From the NCBI RefSeq assembly GCF_028769735.1, contig NC_088173.1:20524038-20588037 (forward strand): DNA of 64,000 nucleotides, given 5' to 3'. Under the pieces are notes generated by a model. The model was not told the origin of the DNA and did no database searches. It worked only from the letters and a program-made list of their open reading frames with translations. This document shows, piece after piece, positions 13,501-25,720 of the stretch. Positions within the stretch are counted from its first letter, which is position 1. Each line of letters opens with the position of its first letter. Source of the DNA: Zonotrichia leucophrys gambelii. Taxonomy: Eukaryota; Chordata; Aves; Passeriformes; Passerellidae. The translations under genes were made by a program, and so were the position numbers.

Positions 13501-16500
13501 TTTTGTAATTTAAAAATAGCATTAAATTACAGTATTATTGTAATTTAAAAATAATATTATTTAAAAATAATATATTGAAGTGCTATGCTAGTTATAGAGG
13601 GCTGAGATAATTTTCATGCTGTTCCTTCTGAGAGCAAACCTAATTTCAGCGAGAAGGTAACTAAACAGTTAAAGCTGGACTTGCTCGGGGGGTGTTGCAT
13701 AGTAGTGGATGGAGAAAGAAAGTAATCCAAATGTTACTTCTTGGTCTTACTTCTGGAGGTTGAGAGCAAAAAGCATAAATACAGAACAGTATCTAGGCAT
13801 TTATGGAGGCTGGTAGACAGAAGCAGAGACCTGCGTAGTAATGAGTTTTTTCTTGATAAGCTGAAGAGGCTTGTTGTTGCTTGTGGGTATGTGGCAACCA
13901 GATATGAAGAAGGAAGGCTGAAGAGCTCAGAGCCTAAGATCTGGCTGAAATGTCACTTTCATGTGTTTTAGGGACATGGGTTAGTGGTGGATGTGGTAGT
14001 TTTAAGTAAAGGATGGACTTGGTGATCTTAAGGGTCTTTCCCAACCTAAATTCTGTGATTCTGTAGTACCAGTGACACGAGCTGTTTTAGGGCTTCATTA
14101 GATCTCAAACACAAAATGCAGTGCCCAGTGCTCTTGAAAACATGCTCTCTGCCAGGACTTTAAAAGCACATACCAGCCTCTAAGGTCTCTCTTTGGGCAG
14201 TTGTTCAATGTGCTTTAGACTTCTAATTTTAGGAGTAGCTGTTTTGTGGGCCTTGTAGTAGTATCAAGAAATGTTCCTCCTACTACCATAACTAATGCAG
14301 CCAAATGTCAGTCATCCAGATCCTAGGAAACTGCTGCCTATTATCCTCCCACTTTTTCCTCTCTCCTGCAAATGGTGGTTAGGTGAAATGGGAAAACTAC
14401 TGTGGCATCTGTCAACATGCCATTTCATAGGTTAGGTCTTGTTGCTGAACCTGCTTCAGTGACCAGTTGGTTTTTGGAGCAAAATGGAGAAGTATCCTTT
14501 TCTGTTGGCAAAACAGCATTATAATTGCTACCTTGAGTGGCACTGTCTTTCTCACTGAAAAGATGGGTGGGCAAAACAATTGGATATCCTTCCCCAGTGC
14601 TTCTGCCAACGTGCATGAACCTTGTGGAATGTGGAGAGTGGCCAGGGTAGCTTCTGATGCACAGCCTGCCAAAGGGGTAAAAGTCCTGGAGAAGTTAAGC
14701 CATCATGGTGTTATGTGGGAAATCTGTAATGCATCTCTAAAGCAATTTGTGTGTAACTTGGAGTATTTCTTCTCCACCTTCCTGTGCCAAGAAGTGGAGT
14801 TAGGTAGCAAAATAGCTGCTGTGATGCAGCTGCCTAGTTACATACAGTTCTGGAAATGGGTAGGATGTGCTGGGCTGTGGTAGGACTGGGTTTTTGAATG
14901 CCTTTCCTTTTGCCAAGCCTTGCTTTTCTGAAAGCTTCCCATCAGGAGGCTGGAGAGCAATGTGAAGTGTACTGGCTAGAAATAATTTCATTATATTAAT
15001 CTTTTCTTTCTTTTATTCTGTCTGTGCACATACACAAAATGGAACTTAAATACTACTCTTTATAAGAATAACTTTTTATGTAAAAATATGTGTGGGGTGA
15101 AGCACCTATTATTAAACTTCCTGACAATGCAAGCAAAACATATTTAATAAATACCACTCTAAATGCCAGCTTCCTGTTTCCTCTTGTATACACTGCTGTA
15201 GTAGTTTAGTAGAGATGCAATGCTAGGTCATTCCTGCTTGCATCAGTTTAATATAGCCATTTTCTTTACTGAAATGTATTCCTAACACCTGGAAGAAGTA
15301 GAACTAATTGTATCACTACTGTAAAATGGCAAACAAAACAGCAAACAGATCAAATAAAATAGCTGAATTATTCTTAACTTTGTAAGAAAAGAAGATGGTA
15401 TAGTAATAGATTAAACAAATGATAAACCTGCCTCTTATTTAACTTCTTAATCTAGCAACTTAACCTATCTCAAGATAATATGGTATTTAATTTGTATTTG
15501 AAGTAATGGTCTTAGGGATAATGTAGGGTACACTCTTATTTTGATTTAAGTTTCTTTTCTTCCACCTTCTATTCTATCTGTCCTCTGTAAAGTCTTTTTT
15601 AGGTATTGACAGTTGTGTGAAAATTATTCCCCTTTCTTGCTCCCTTCACAATTACCTAACTCTGGTCACAACCTGAGCAAGCTAAGGGCAGCTTGTCTCA
15701 AGAGTAATTAAATGGTTCTGAAAACTTAATTTCTGTGAAGAGTGTTGCTTGAGGAAAGTACAAAAATAGGAATTACAAGTTCAAGAGGGTGAAAAGGGGG
15801 CAGTGGGATCTTAAATACTCATAGAACTAAGTAGGGAGACAAAGGCAGCAAAGGAAAATTGGGTGCTTTCATCTGTCTTCAGTTCTGAGGTGTTGCTTCT
15901 GTCAGTTATGACATGCAGAACATCTGACACTTTTTTTTTTAAGCTAAGTGTATTAGAAATCATTTATAGACTTGAGATAAATTGATTTCTTTATGTTTTG
16001 TATATTAGTAGCTCTCCATTTATTTCTGTATTGGTGGGAGTGGTTTTTCTTTACAGTTCTGTTTTAAAAATATTCCTGTTCTGTAGAATGAACCAGGATG
16101 AGAAAGTATAACGTTGCTCTTGTTCATTGAATGATCACAGTAGAGAAAACATTTTCTGTGACAAAACTCTATAAATATTAAGAAAGCCCTGTGTGTATAC
16201 ATACACTACAGATAATATGCATCCTCAGCTTTGCTTTCTAATTGGCCAAAATATTGCTAATGTTCATTGCTAATGCTGATGCTGAAAATTTGGAGAGGAG
16301 TCTAGAAGACAGGAAAAGTTATGGCACAATGGCAGTAGTCTGAAAGGATTAGTATATACACAGTCTGGCTATATATGCACTCTGACAATCTGTCTGGTTT
16401 TACTGACATAAGTAAAAAGGTAAAATGGAAAAATATGATGGTAAATATACTAAGGAATGATTACGATTTGGCAAAGATGCCTACCCAGTGCTAATAATTC

Positions 16501-19500
16501 ACTTTAAGTTACTCTGATGATTTACTTTTCTAAAGTCAAAGTGGAGATGATCTTCAGTGGCTGTGGGAAAGTGTTGATTTTCACTTAGGAAATGTCAATT
16601 TTGGGGAATGTCAGTTTCAGGAAATATAGAATGTACCGATAAGATAATACTGCTCTGTGGGACAGGCTCTTCAGTGTAATTGCATGAGTCTTAAAAAGAT
16701 GTGATTTCTCTTTTCTAGGAGCATAAATCAAGTTTTCTTTAAAGTAAAAAGGCATAGTAAAGAGGGTCTAGAAATGAAATAAATTCACTATGAAGACGCA
16801 AGGAAGAGTGAAATTGATTTAGTTGAAATTCTTGGAAGGGTGACAATTACCAGCTCTGTTCTCCTGGAGACTGCTTGAATTCAATCTTCCCTGCTGGACT
16901 TCAATCTTACTGCGTAGCAATTTCAGTCATCTGTATGTTCCCAGAGTGACATGTAGTGGTTGTAGCAAGTGTCTAATGTTTTATATGTTACCTCAACTCT
17001 AATAAAATCAATTCAGAAAGTAATGCATAATGAATTAAGTACATAATCCTGGCTTTCTGTTTCAGGGGTTTTTTCATGTATATAGCTAAATGTTGACTTT
17101 AAAGATTTTTCTCTCTTCCTTTCTCTTCCAGGTTGCTTTTGTTGTTCTAGCATTTTTAGCAGCTATGTTTTGTTCTTACCCCAATCCAAACCAAGATAAG
17201 TGCCCTGGAAACTACACGCACCCACTTAAAGTGCAGACTGTCATAATAATTGCAAAAGTGGTTCTGTGGGTTCTGCATGTCTGTTTTGAACGATTCGTGC
17301 AGCACCACCACAGCAGAGTCAGAAGAAGAGGTTACTTCTCCATATACCGATCAACAAGGCATCTGAAAAGGCTTCCACTGCTGATACATGCCACAGGTGA
17401 AGTGAACTTGGGGTTTTTTCTATCTAATAAAAGACTGAGCAGGTTATATATAATTGTGTATTCTATATTATGAACTTTTACAAACCTGCCTATGGGCACT
17501 TACAAATTATCCTTTAGTCAGATGAACCCCTGTACTGATCTTTCTGGTCTGCCAGGTGTAGGTTGTAAGGAACTGTTAGTAGTGCAAAAATGCTTACACT
17601 GTGAGGTTGAGTAAAACATTTAGCCATTAGCATTTAGTCTTCAGCCACGGAGTGTTCAGTCAGCAAGGATTGTGTTTGACTGCTAGTGATTTGATTTGCA
17701 TATCCATTTGTCTGGTTGGATATGTGGGAGGCCTGCTAGTCCTTTCAGGAAGTGTGCTACTCTTCTTTTCAAGCTCAGCAATCCACATAGAAACAGATGA
17801 ATTGCTTGTTGCCCAACAGCTCTCTGAATTTAGTGAAATAACCAATTTTCTGACCTTCACACAGGATGTGTAACAGTCAGCTTTGTATCTGACTACCTTT
17901 CTCTACTTTCTATGGACAAAAGGTGGTGTACAGAAGTTTAACTATTTAACTATATTTTTAAGTTACATCTCTGGCAAGATTAGCTGTAAAGTGTTGGTGC
18001 ACCTAATTGGTGAAGCTTTTCTACAAATCACTTTCAAATTTTAAATCCATCTATCTTAAGGGGATTTTCCCTACAAATAGCAGTGGAAAAGGGTGGAGCA
18101 ATGGCATCTACAGTATTTTTGCCTCTTATAATTGCACCTCTCTCCTGGAGTAGATCTTTTTTCCACCAGAACTAAAAAGTGAATGGTCCTGTTCTGTATA
18201 GGTATCTAGCTTTCTTTCCTCACAGTCTCTAAAAGAGCTAGTCATCTTGATAAATGTGCAACACTTCAGGCTCTGGCCACTAGATAGAGCTCTGAAGATG
18301 TAGAAGTGTTTGGAGTGCAGTGACAAAAGCAGGCTACAGGAGGCTTAATGAGGTAAAGGATTATTTCTGCCTGTTGCAGTGTAATTGGCAATGCTTTGCC
18401 CTGCTTTCAGTCTTAGATGGAGCCCACTTCTCCCCTACTAGACAAACTCTGGGCATTTGTGAATGTTCAGATGCAATCAGGTGTGTGCTGTAGAATTTTG
18501 ATCATGTGTTGTTCAGAAGGTAGTTCTTCCATTATTGCAAGCTTCCTGCCATGGTAATGACTGCTGATACCACTTCCTTCACTTGACTGACACAGCAGGA
18601 AAGAGAACTGCACAGTTCCCTAGGTCTTTTTAAATTTAGTTCTTTATCCAGACACTGGTCTGACACATTTTTACAGGAAGGAAGAAAACACTTCACACTC
18701 AGTATCAGAAAAGATTTTAGACCTGTAACTCAGGTTTTTTCTCCTTGACTAATTGTACTAATTTCAATTAAACTTTCAGTTATGTTCAAGTATTAAGATA
18801 ATAGCAAGTGGACGCCTATGCAAGTTGGCTTTGAAAGGAAGGTGTTAAGGGTTTTTGGTTTTTTGCTCTGTTAGCCTAATTTAAATATATTTTAAATCCA
18901 CTACTTGAAGGAAAATACTCCCTCATTTTCAGCTGGCTTGCATGATCTCTTAGGAATTGAAAGAATGAGTAAGGTGAATAGCATCAAAGTCAGAAACACT
19001 TTAGGTCCATGTACTTATTTTAGGTATTTCTAGTGTGTTTCTTCCACTCTTTTTTTTTTTAAGTCAGAAGAATCTATAAGAAAACTCCCAATTGTCTACC
19101 ATTACAAGCATGTGCTGAAATGAGACCTCATTTTGCTGCCAGCAGGTATAAGCTTGCACGTTAAGGAAATTAGCTGAAGGGGCAAGCATGGTGTGAAATG
19201 GAAAAGCATTACTGAAGTGTTGCAGCCAAATGCAGATACTGGGCATGAGAAAGCATGAATTAATTTTCAGTAGCTAATAAAATTAGTAAATCTTTAAAAT
19301 ATAACATTTGTTTTCTAGGTAATACAGCCCTGCTCTTGATTCTGTCGGTGCAGCATTCCTTTCCTGATCACAGCAAAGTGTACCTGTATCTTATCCTGGG
19401 AGTCCTGAGCCTGGAGATGATTAGTTCCCTGACATGCTTAGTGATTTACACAGGTGAGAGAGGCAAGCTTAGCCTTCTTTGTGACATTCATTATAGCTGG

Positions 19501-22500
19501 TACTCAGCTGTTTGTTTGCCCTCACAGTAGTTCACTTGTGGTACCCCGAGGCATTTAACTACCATTATAAATACAAAACGATTCTGTGCTTGTAGAAGGA
19601 GAACTAAGGCAAATCCAAAACAAATTGGGAAAGGTTGTCAGGCTTGATTTGGTTCCAAGGGCTGCTAAATGAAAGCTCCATGTTATCTCAAAGCTGTTAA
19701 TCCAGTGAAGTGGCAATAAATGCCTAATTAATTCAAAGTGTCCTGTGAACAGGTTTGTCTGTTTATCAGTGTTTCTCAAATGCATGCACCACAAGCTGTG
19801 AAGCAGTAAGAGCTAGCTGGCTTAGTCAGAACCGGTGTCTGAGATTTACATGTGGGGTTTGCATAGCTGATTGTGTGATTGTGCCTTTTCCAGCCTCTTC
19901 CTCTTTCCCTGGTCCCACCCCAAAGGCTTCAGTTTCTCTTTGACACTAAAATTGAAGGTTCCTTCTAATGAATATTTAAAAGATGCATGGGTTTTGGAAG
20001 CTGTGATCATATCAAAACACTGTAGTGCTTTATAAAACTGTGAGGCTTTGTTTTGTGCTGTCACTGTTGTCTGCTTTAGGTTTGGTATAACTTATGAAGA
20101 CTTGATAAAACACTTGCCTTTAAACTTTGCAAAGCTATCGAAAATGCTGATAAGTAAATGCTTAAAAGAAAACTTTGGTGTGTTCATAGTAATGCAATGG
20201 CACACAGAGAAATACTGCCAACTAGCTTGCTCATCTAGGAAATAAAACCTATTCTGACTCTCCTGCAACAGCATCAAAAATGTGCCAAGGAATCAGGTCC
20301 CAGCCCTAAACTATGTCTTTGTCTTACAAGTGTGCAGAAGCCTGAATGCTGCAGGCTTGTCAGGCTTTCCCTCAATGGCCCAGTGTGGCACCAGTAGACT
20401 GACTGTCCTCTGTAAGAATAAAGAAAGTGATGAGGGAAAGCAATCATGGGTGCTGGAAAACTATTCCAGGAATGCTGGAGATCATCCCTTCTTTGCATAC
20501 GCATACTTACTTTCCTGGGAAACTCGGGAAATAAGAGATAAATTGTAAAACTTTAATAGGATGTCAGGAATTCCAGAGAAATGCTATTTCTAGCCCTAAG
20601 GCCTCCTGGAGCTCAAAGAACAGCATTGTGTGACTCTCACCTTGACCAAAAAGGATAAGTGCAAGAAAGATGACCTGCATAGTAGTAAAGTCTGAGCTTG
20701 TGCTTCTGTAAAAACTCTCAAACTATTTTTCTGCTTATTTGTCACCAAAAGCGTATTGTTTCCTGACTTGTACTTGTGCCAGTCCCTGTGACCTTCAAAT
20801 TCATTAACCATGTTTGTGCTATCACTGTTGGTTTGTAAGGTTGTCGGCTTTAGGTTTGGTGTAACTTACAATGATTTGATAAAAGACTTGCCTTTAAACT
20901 TTGCAAAACTATGCAAAGTTGCAAAAGATGTTGGTAAATAAGGAAGTTGTGGGGTGCAGTGTTGTGCTTTGCAGCTCAAAGAGGGTTGAGGAAGGGTCCA
21001 GTGAATCCTGGAACTAAGGGGAAGAGTTGCATTGCAAGGAAGGAGTAAGGCAGTGTGTTCTACCAACAGCTGCCTTCTCTTGAGCAGCCCCAAATCAATG
21101 TAAAATTCATTCTCTAAAGCTTGCTGTACAAAGCTAGGGTTAATTTTTATGTGACTTTACACCTGCTGCAAGATGAGGAAGACTTCCAGTCACCCTAAGT
21201 TGTTTTTCCAGAGAGCAGTGTAATTTGTGTTTTCTATCCCAATGCTTGTTGAGGTAAGGTGAGAGACTGCTTGCATGTCTGTCTTATCTGTACTGGTGGG
21301 TTTTAAGGTAATATTTAAACAACATTTAAAATTTCAACTTTTAAAATTTCAACATTTTAATATCAAGTTAAGGTTGTACTGAGGCAAAACAAATGTATTT
21401 GGACAATTTTGAAAATACCCTGAGAATCTGTAGTAATAATGATATTCAGGTCAGTTTTTTCTCCTGGAGCAGAGTATGTGACTGAGTGGAAGCACGATGC
21501 TTCTTTAATGGGATAGTTTTAAGGGCAGCCATCTGCTGAGGTTGAGAATTCCCCTCTTCAAGGCAAGCACTTAGCAGATACCGCTAAGATAGTATCAGCT
21601 GAGCAACAATGGGGAGACTAAGGTAAATTTACACTAAAAACTACTGGCCCACCCTTTTTTGTATTAGTTTTGTACAATTTTGGAGAGAAGGCAGCACCAT
21701 TTTATATATTGTTTCATCACAGTGAGGTAATTATTTAGCTATGAGAATGAGACATAAATGCTTATCTGTAAAAGGTTCATGTACCTGACTTATTTTCTGT
21801 TAAATAATTGTCTCACAAATCAGGAACACCTGACTGTAATTCTAGGTACTTCTCTTGCTTGTTGGACCTGTTTATGAATTGTATGGTAGACAATATCCTG
21901 TGAAAGACTACTGCATTCCTTAAAATTATCTCCATGCAGCAGTGTGTGTATATATAGCTGTAGGATGCAGAGATTCAGAAATCTACAAGGAATTGCTGTG
22001 ATTGACCTATAATGGACTTGACATATATAAATCGTTCAAGTGAGGTAAAAGTGCATGGAATGAAGTACGATACAGACAGCTCTAAATGTCAGCTTACTAT
22101 TCTAAGTTTTTTACTGCTAGGATAGGGAGTAAAGCTTTAAATGACTTACTAAATATATGTATTTAATTACTTTCTCACATACCTCTAATATCACTTGAAT
22201 AAAAGACCAACATTCCCACAAACAACACATGTTGAGAATTCCATGTCCATTCCTTTGTGGTTTTATTTGTAGAGAAATACCATCATAGAAATAACTAACC
22301 TTTGAGCCTAACTCGTAGTTAACCTCTGGAGGGTCTCAGCATTGTTTTAGCAGGGTGGCCTGTAATAAACCCCATCATAGTGCTGACTTGTAAGGACACT
22401 CCTCTGTTACAGTAGTGTGGATTTCTCACAGAGCTGCACTGTAATGTTTTTTGTGGCATTAGATGCGTTGTTTCACAAGCAGCCCTAACTGCAGAGTCCC

Positions 22501-25500
22501 AAATGCGTACTCTGGATATTTAGATATTTTCTCTGAATCAGGATCTGACATTGAATGGCTTTAAATATTTTCAGCTTCCTTTTTGAAATAATGCAGAGGG
22601 TGCCTACAACATTTCCCACCCGTCCCACCCATACATCTGTTAAATTTAGCCTTAAACTTTATTCACAGGTGCCCAGGAATGACTTCTGGGTTTGATAGCC
22701 AAGGGTGCTTGGTTCACAATGGCTTTCTGTAGCAAGTCTGCCCTCGTCTGAGCAGGCAAACAAGCTGCTGCTTCACTGCAGCTAGTCTAGTTAAAGTAGT
22801 ATTTATTGAAGAGCTTAAGCTGGAAGTTCTGAATCAGCTACCAGTACAAAACTTCTTACAGTTTTTTTTATGGCATGTTACTTAGTTTTTCCTAAACTTG
22901 GAGACTGAATCTTGGTACCCTGTAAAAGGCAACTAATGTTTCACCCTCTCTTAGGTGACAGATTAAACTTTGCAGATGTTAAGCAGTATGCTCAAGCTTC
23001 CCCATTCAGGGCTGCTTTTGCTTTCCCATTTCTCAAATTCCATTATTGTCTTTCCATCTCCTATCCTGAGGTCATCTTAGGATCATCTGTTACAGATTTT
23101 CATAACTTGGACTCTGGTCTTAAAGCTTCTTTTTTTTTTTTTTTCCCCACTTTCCAACTAATTTATAAAGCTTTCTTGCAGTGAAAATAAGCAACTTCAA
23201 TCGTGCCAAGCCAAGACCTGACATAATTGAAGAAGAAAAGATGTATGCCTACCCTAGTCAAATTACCTCAGAAGTTGGATTCAGGTAAGATTTCTGTATT
23301 AATGTTGTGCTGTGTTCAGCCTATACAGGTAACATGAATGGAATTACATGATTTCCTGTAGACTTCCATGCAATCTTAAACTTGTCAGTTAAACCAGAGG
23401 TGGGAATAACAGTTCTGAAGGAACTGTGCATAAGCCTCCCATTTTAGATGCACAGATGAGATGCAGCAGTCTTGTACTTCCTCTGTAGTAAATGACAATT
23501 TACTATGGTACAGAAGGATCCTCAAACATAAGGATGGAGGTGATTTGACCATTTATGGCTGGTTACATTAATCTTTACTATAAATAGCTGTGCTTAATCT
23601 AGTTTAGTTCATTTTATATGGGGTTTAAGGAAAGATACTGTTGTCTTACACTGTTACTTAAAGCAGGCCTACAGAAGCCTAGCTGCTTCAGCTAGTTCTT
23701 TTCAGGGAAGGAGATACATTGTGGGCAATTGATAGACAAAGAAGAAAACTGAGCAGCTCTGTTCTGTGCCAGCAGTTGGACATGAGATTTTAGCAATGGA
23801 TTTGGAATGCATTTTGAGTTTTGGAAGGAACTTTTAAGGTGTGGAGGGCACTTAAGAAGGTCTCAGTGAGAGTAGAAGCTGTCCGATAGTAACTGAGACT
23901 GTCCCAGGCACTGAGACTTATTTTTCATTTGTTCTTTGTGTACCTGCCACCTGCTCAGTCATTTTCCAGTTGCTGAAATCAGCCTGGTATGACTTAATAA
24001 AAACTAGTAATTGAAAAGATCATGGATTTCTGTATAAGAATTGGAGATTTTCTAATATACTATGACTTGCTTCTATATGTGCTGCCTTCTTGAAAGGTTG
24101 ACTAATGAGAGATGACTAATACTTTGGGACTTTCCCTGGTTTCACAAATGCAGCATGCACATGCTTTTATGGAAGTTGGAAGTAGGTAACCAGGATACAG
24201 GAAGGATTTAGAATTGTCTTGAATTTTGATACCATGTCTGACTTCCATTTTGATATAAAAACCATGGTGATTGCATGGTGGACCTCATTTCTTTCCTATT
24301 CATCTTCTCCCCTGAGAAATTCTCAAATGCCCAGGGAATGTGTCTGCAACAATGACCAGCTGAGGAAAAGACTGTGCTCATTTTTGATTAAAGAGTGCAA
24401 ACTTCCTGTGAGAACTGATTGCAAAACCGTTATTTTAATTTAGCTCTATACAACTCTGACTCTCTTTCCCTTGGGAGTTAACATCTATTGAAAAGTGAAT
24501 CCTGTCAGCCCTTCAGTTGACCTTGTTATAAGAATGTTTTTTGAATATCTTGACCTCTGCAACCTAAGCTGCTGATCAGGAGCCTTCAGTTGGCAGTGCA
24601 CGTTACTGGTTAATGTTGCAAGTTTTCTGTTTCCAAAACTTGTGTTCTTTACTTTGCCCAGTTTATCTACAGTAGGTTTTTAATTTGACCTAACCTTTTT
24701 TCCACTCAATATCCTTCTCAACACTTTCTAAGAACTATGAAATGGGCAGTGTTCCTCTACAAAACACTGTAAGGCTGAGGAACAACTTTCTCAGCACTAA
24801 GATGCTCACAAGTGTACTAGGAGGGCAGATTCTCAAGTCAGCTGAGAAAAAATATGGAAGGAAAGAGTAGACTACACTCAGGCATTGGTACTTCATCTTG
24901 CTGTATCTTAAAAATTCCTAATTAGATTTGACAAAATTCTCTACTTTTTCCCCCTCAATTAAGTGAGCTTTATTTAAATGTTTCAGTGTTTCTGTTGGAG
25001 TTAAATTGAGAGATATCTGAGAACTGGATATATCTTAAGGGAGGAGGGTAGTTGTACACAAGGTTGTAGATCTGAAGTAGCACAATTTTTTGGTACTGAT
25101 GCTGTCTTGGTATGTGACAGATATTGCTGTATATATTAGCATAAAATGTATGCTACTTCAGGTTAATCAATTTCTATCTTAAACAGCTTATAATCTCCCA
25201 CAGCTGAACTACAACATTATGCCTGGTCAAAACAACCTTCCTAATGTGTGTGGGAAAGGTTCCACATTCCTTACTGCAATTCTAGCTTATTGTCTGTCTT
25301 GGTTCCTTAAACAGTAAGATCCTCACTCTGTAACTGTCTAGCAGGAAATATGTAACTCACTTGTGTATAAATGGCATGAAGTTTAGCCAGACTTTGTCTT
25401 CCTGCCTTCTCATGCAAAATAGAGTTTGACATATAGGTGTTGTAGATTGCCTCTTCCCTCAAAAATTAAATGATCCCAGCAAAAATGAAACTAAAGGAAG

Positions 25501-25720
25501 CAATTTTTTAAGTGTGTGTTAATTAGCTCTGATATTTCATATATTAGAAGGCTGCTGTCATTTACTGAAACCCATATTTACTTTTGTTACTTCAAGGGAG
25601 AATTCCAGTTTAGAAGAGATAGTTGAGAAGCAAGGAGATGTAATAGAGTATCTTCAGCGACACAACGCACTGCTCAGCAAGAGACTGTTGGCGTTAACAT
25701 CACAGCAAATCAAAACTTAA
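10150..25720 (+). CDS. TMEM192: TMEM192, lysosomal four-pass membrane protein (six coding exons, joined)
   Basis: Six exons (10150-10191, 13058-13204, 17132-17396, 19319-19453, 23182-23284, 25597-25720) join in phase to 816 nt, 271 residues plus stop, the length I recall for human TMEM192. All introns are GT-AG. The product is a late endosome/lysosome membrane protein often used as a lysosomal marker; its molecular function is not settled. Visible features are an acidic dileucine motif EDDPLL (residues 24-29), hydrophobic segments at about 48-76, 98-118, 144-162 and 172-196, a luminal loop with Cys77 and Cys87 and an NYT sequon (90-92), the family-typical stretch [10 protein letters not shown] (135-144), and a leucine-rich charged tail (about 232-266) that is probably coiled coil. 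The start is supported by an in-frame TAA 36 nt upstream. The C-terminus differs from human: it ends [10 protein letters not shown] and has no cysteine. The gene converges on APELA. Identity is very sure. Confidence 0.97.
11276..11505 (-). mobile_element. CR1 LINE 3'-end fragment in TMEM192 intron 1
   Basis: On the plus strand the block reads as the reverse complement of a bird CR1 end: AAATGGTTTGGGTTGAAGG, TTTCCAACCCCC, CACTTTCCACTAGACCAG, TTGAGCACTTCCAG and CTCCACCCTCATAGTAA follow in the expected order. It is diverged and 5'-truncated, as usual for CR1. Confidence 0.85.
13058..13204 (+). CDS. TMEM192: TMEM192 coding exon 2
   Basis: Forty-nine codons lie between a CAG acceptor and a GTAAGT donor, phase 0 at both ends. 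The exon carries the acidic dileucine lysosomal sorting motif EDDPLL and the start of the first membrane span ([15 protein letters not shown]). Confidence 0.97.
13480..13575. repeat. AT-rich imperfect tandem repeat in TMEM192 intron 2
   Basis: The string TGTAATTTAAAAATA occurs twice (about 13504 and 13539), among AATAATATTATT units. It is a simple AT-rich array with no coding content. Confidence 0.6.
13975..14065 (+). mobile_element. CR1 LINE 3' tail in TMEM192 intron 2
   Basis: GGATGGACTTGGTGATCTTA, GGGTCTTTCCCAACCTAAAT and the terminal TTCTGTGATTCTGTA form the typical 3' end of a CR1 subfamily on the plus strand. The 5' limit is uncertain. Confidence 0.8.
17132..17396 (+). CDS. TMEM192: TMEM192 coding exon 3
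   Basis: This is the largest exon, 265 nt, behind a long pyrimidine tract and CAG, and it ends one base into a Gly codon before GTGAAG. It encodes the rest of span 1, the luminal loop [16 protein letters not shown], span 2, and the basic cytosolic loop with [10 protein letters not shown]. These stretches match human TMEM192 nearly word for word. Confidence 0.98.
19319..19453 (+). CDS. TMEM192: TMEM192 coding exon 4
   Basis: The exon is 135 nt between TTTTCTAG and GTGAGA. It completes the Gly codon, encodes the end of span 3 ([15 protein letters not shown]) and span 4 ([18 protein letters not shown]), and leaves one base for the Val codon shared with exon 5. Confidence 0.97.
20056..20940. repeat. 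Local duplication in TMEM192 intron 4
   Basis: A unit at about 20056-20160 recurs at about 20814-20940 in the same orientation. Both contain CACTGTTG, GGCTTTAGGTTTGGTRTAAC-like text, TTGATAAAA, then ACTTGCCTTTAAACTTTGCAAA. They may be two copies of an unclassified interspersed repeat or a segmental copy. Confidence 0.7.
23182..23284 (+). CDS. TMEM192: TMEM192 coding exon 5
   Basis: The exon is 103 nt between TTCTTGCAG and GTAAGA. It encodes the cytosolic stretch [19 protein letters not shown] followed by [14 protein letters not shown], equivalent to the human EEEKIYAYPS region. A poly(T) pyrimidine tract lies just upstream of the acceptor. Confidence 0.97.
25597..25720 (+). CDS. TMEM192: TMEM192 terminal coding exon 6 with stop
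   Basis: The exon begins after TTACTTCAAG and encodes the conserved tail [12 protein letters not shown] and [20 protein letters not shown], then QQIKT and TAA (25718-25720). Leu/Ile spacing suggests a short coiled coil. The final residues diverge from human, where a Cys lies near the end. Confidence 0.97.

Noticed and set aside
17090..17473. Reading the 127-codon frame as a stand-alone gene
   Set aside because: It is TMEM192 exon 3 extended into both introns; splice sites at 17132 and 17396 define the real piece.
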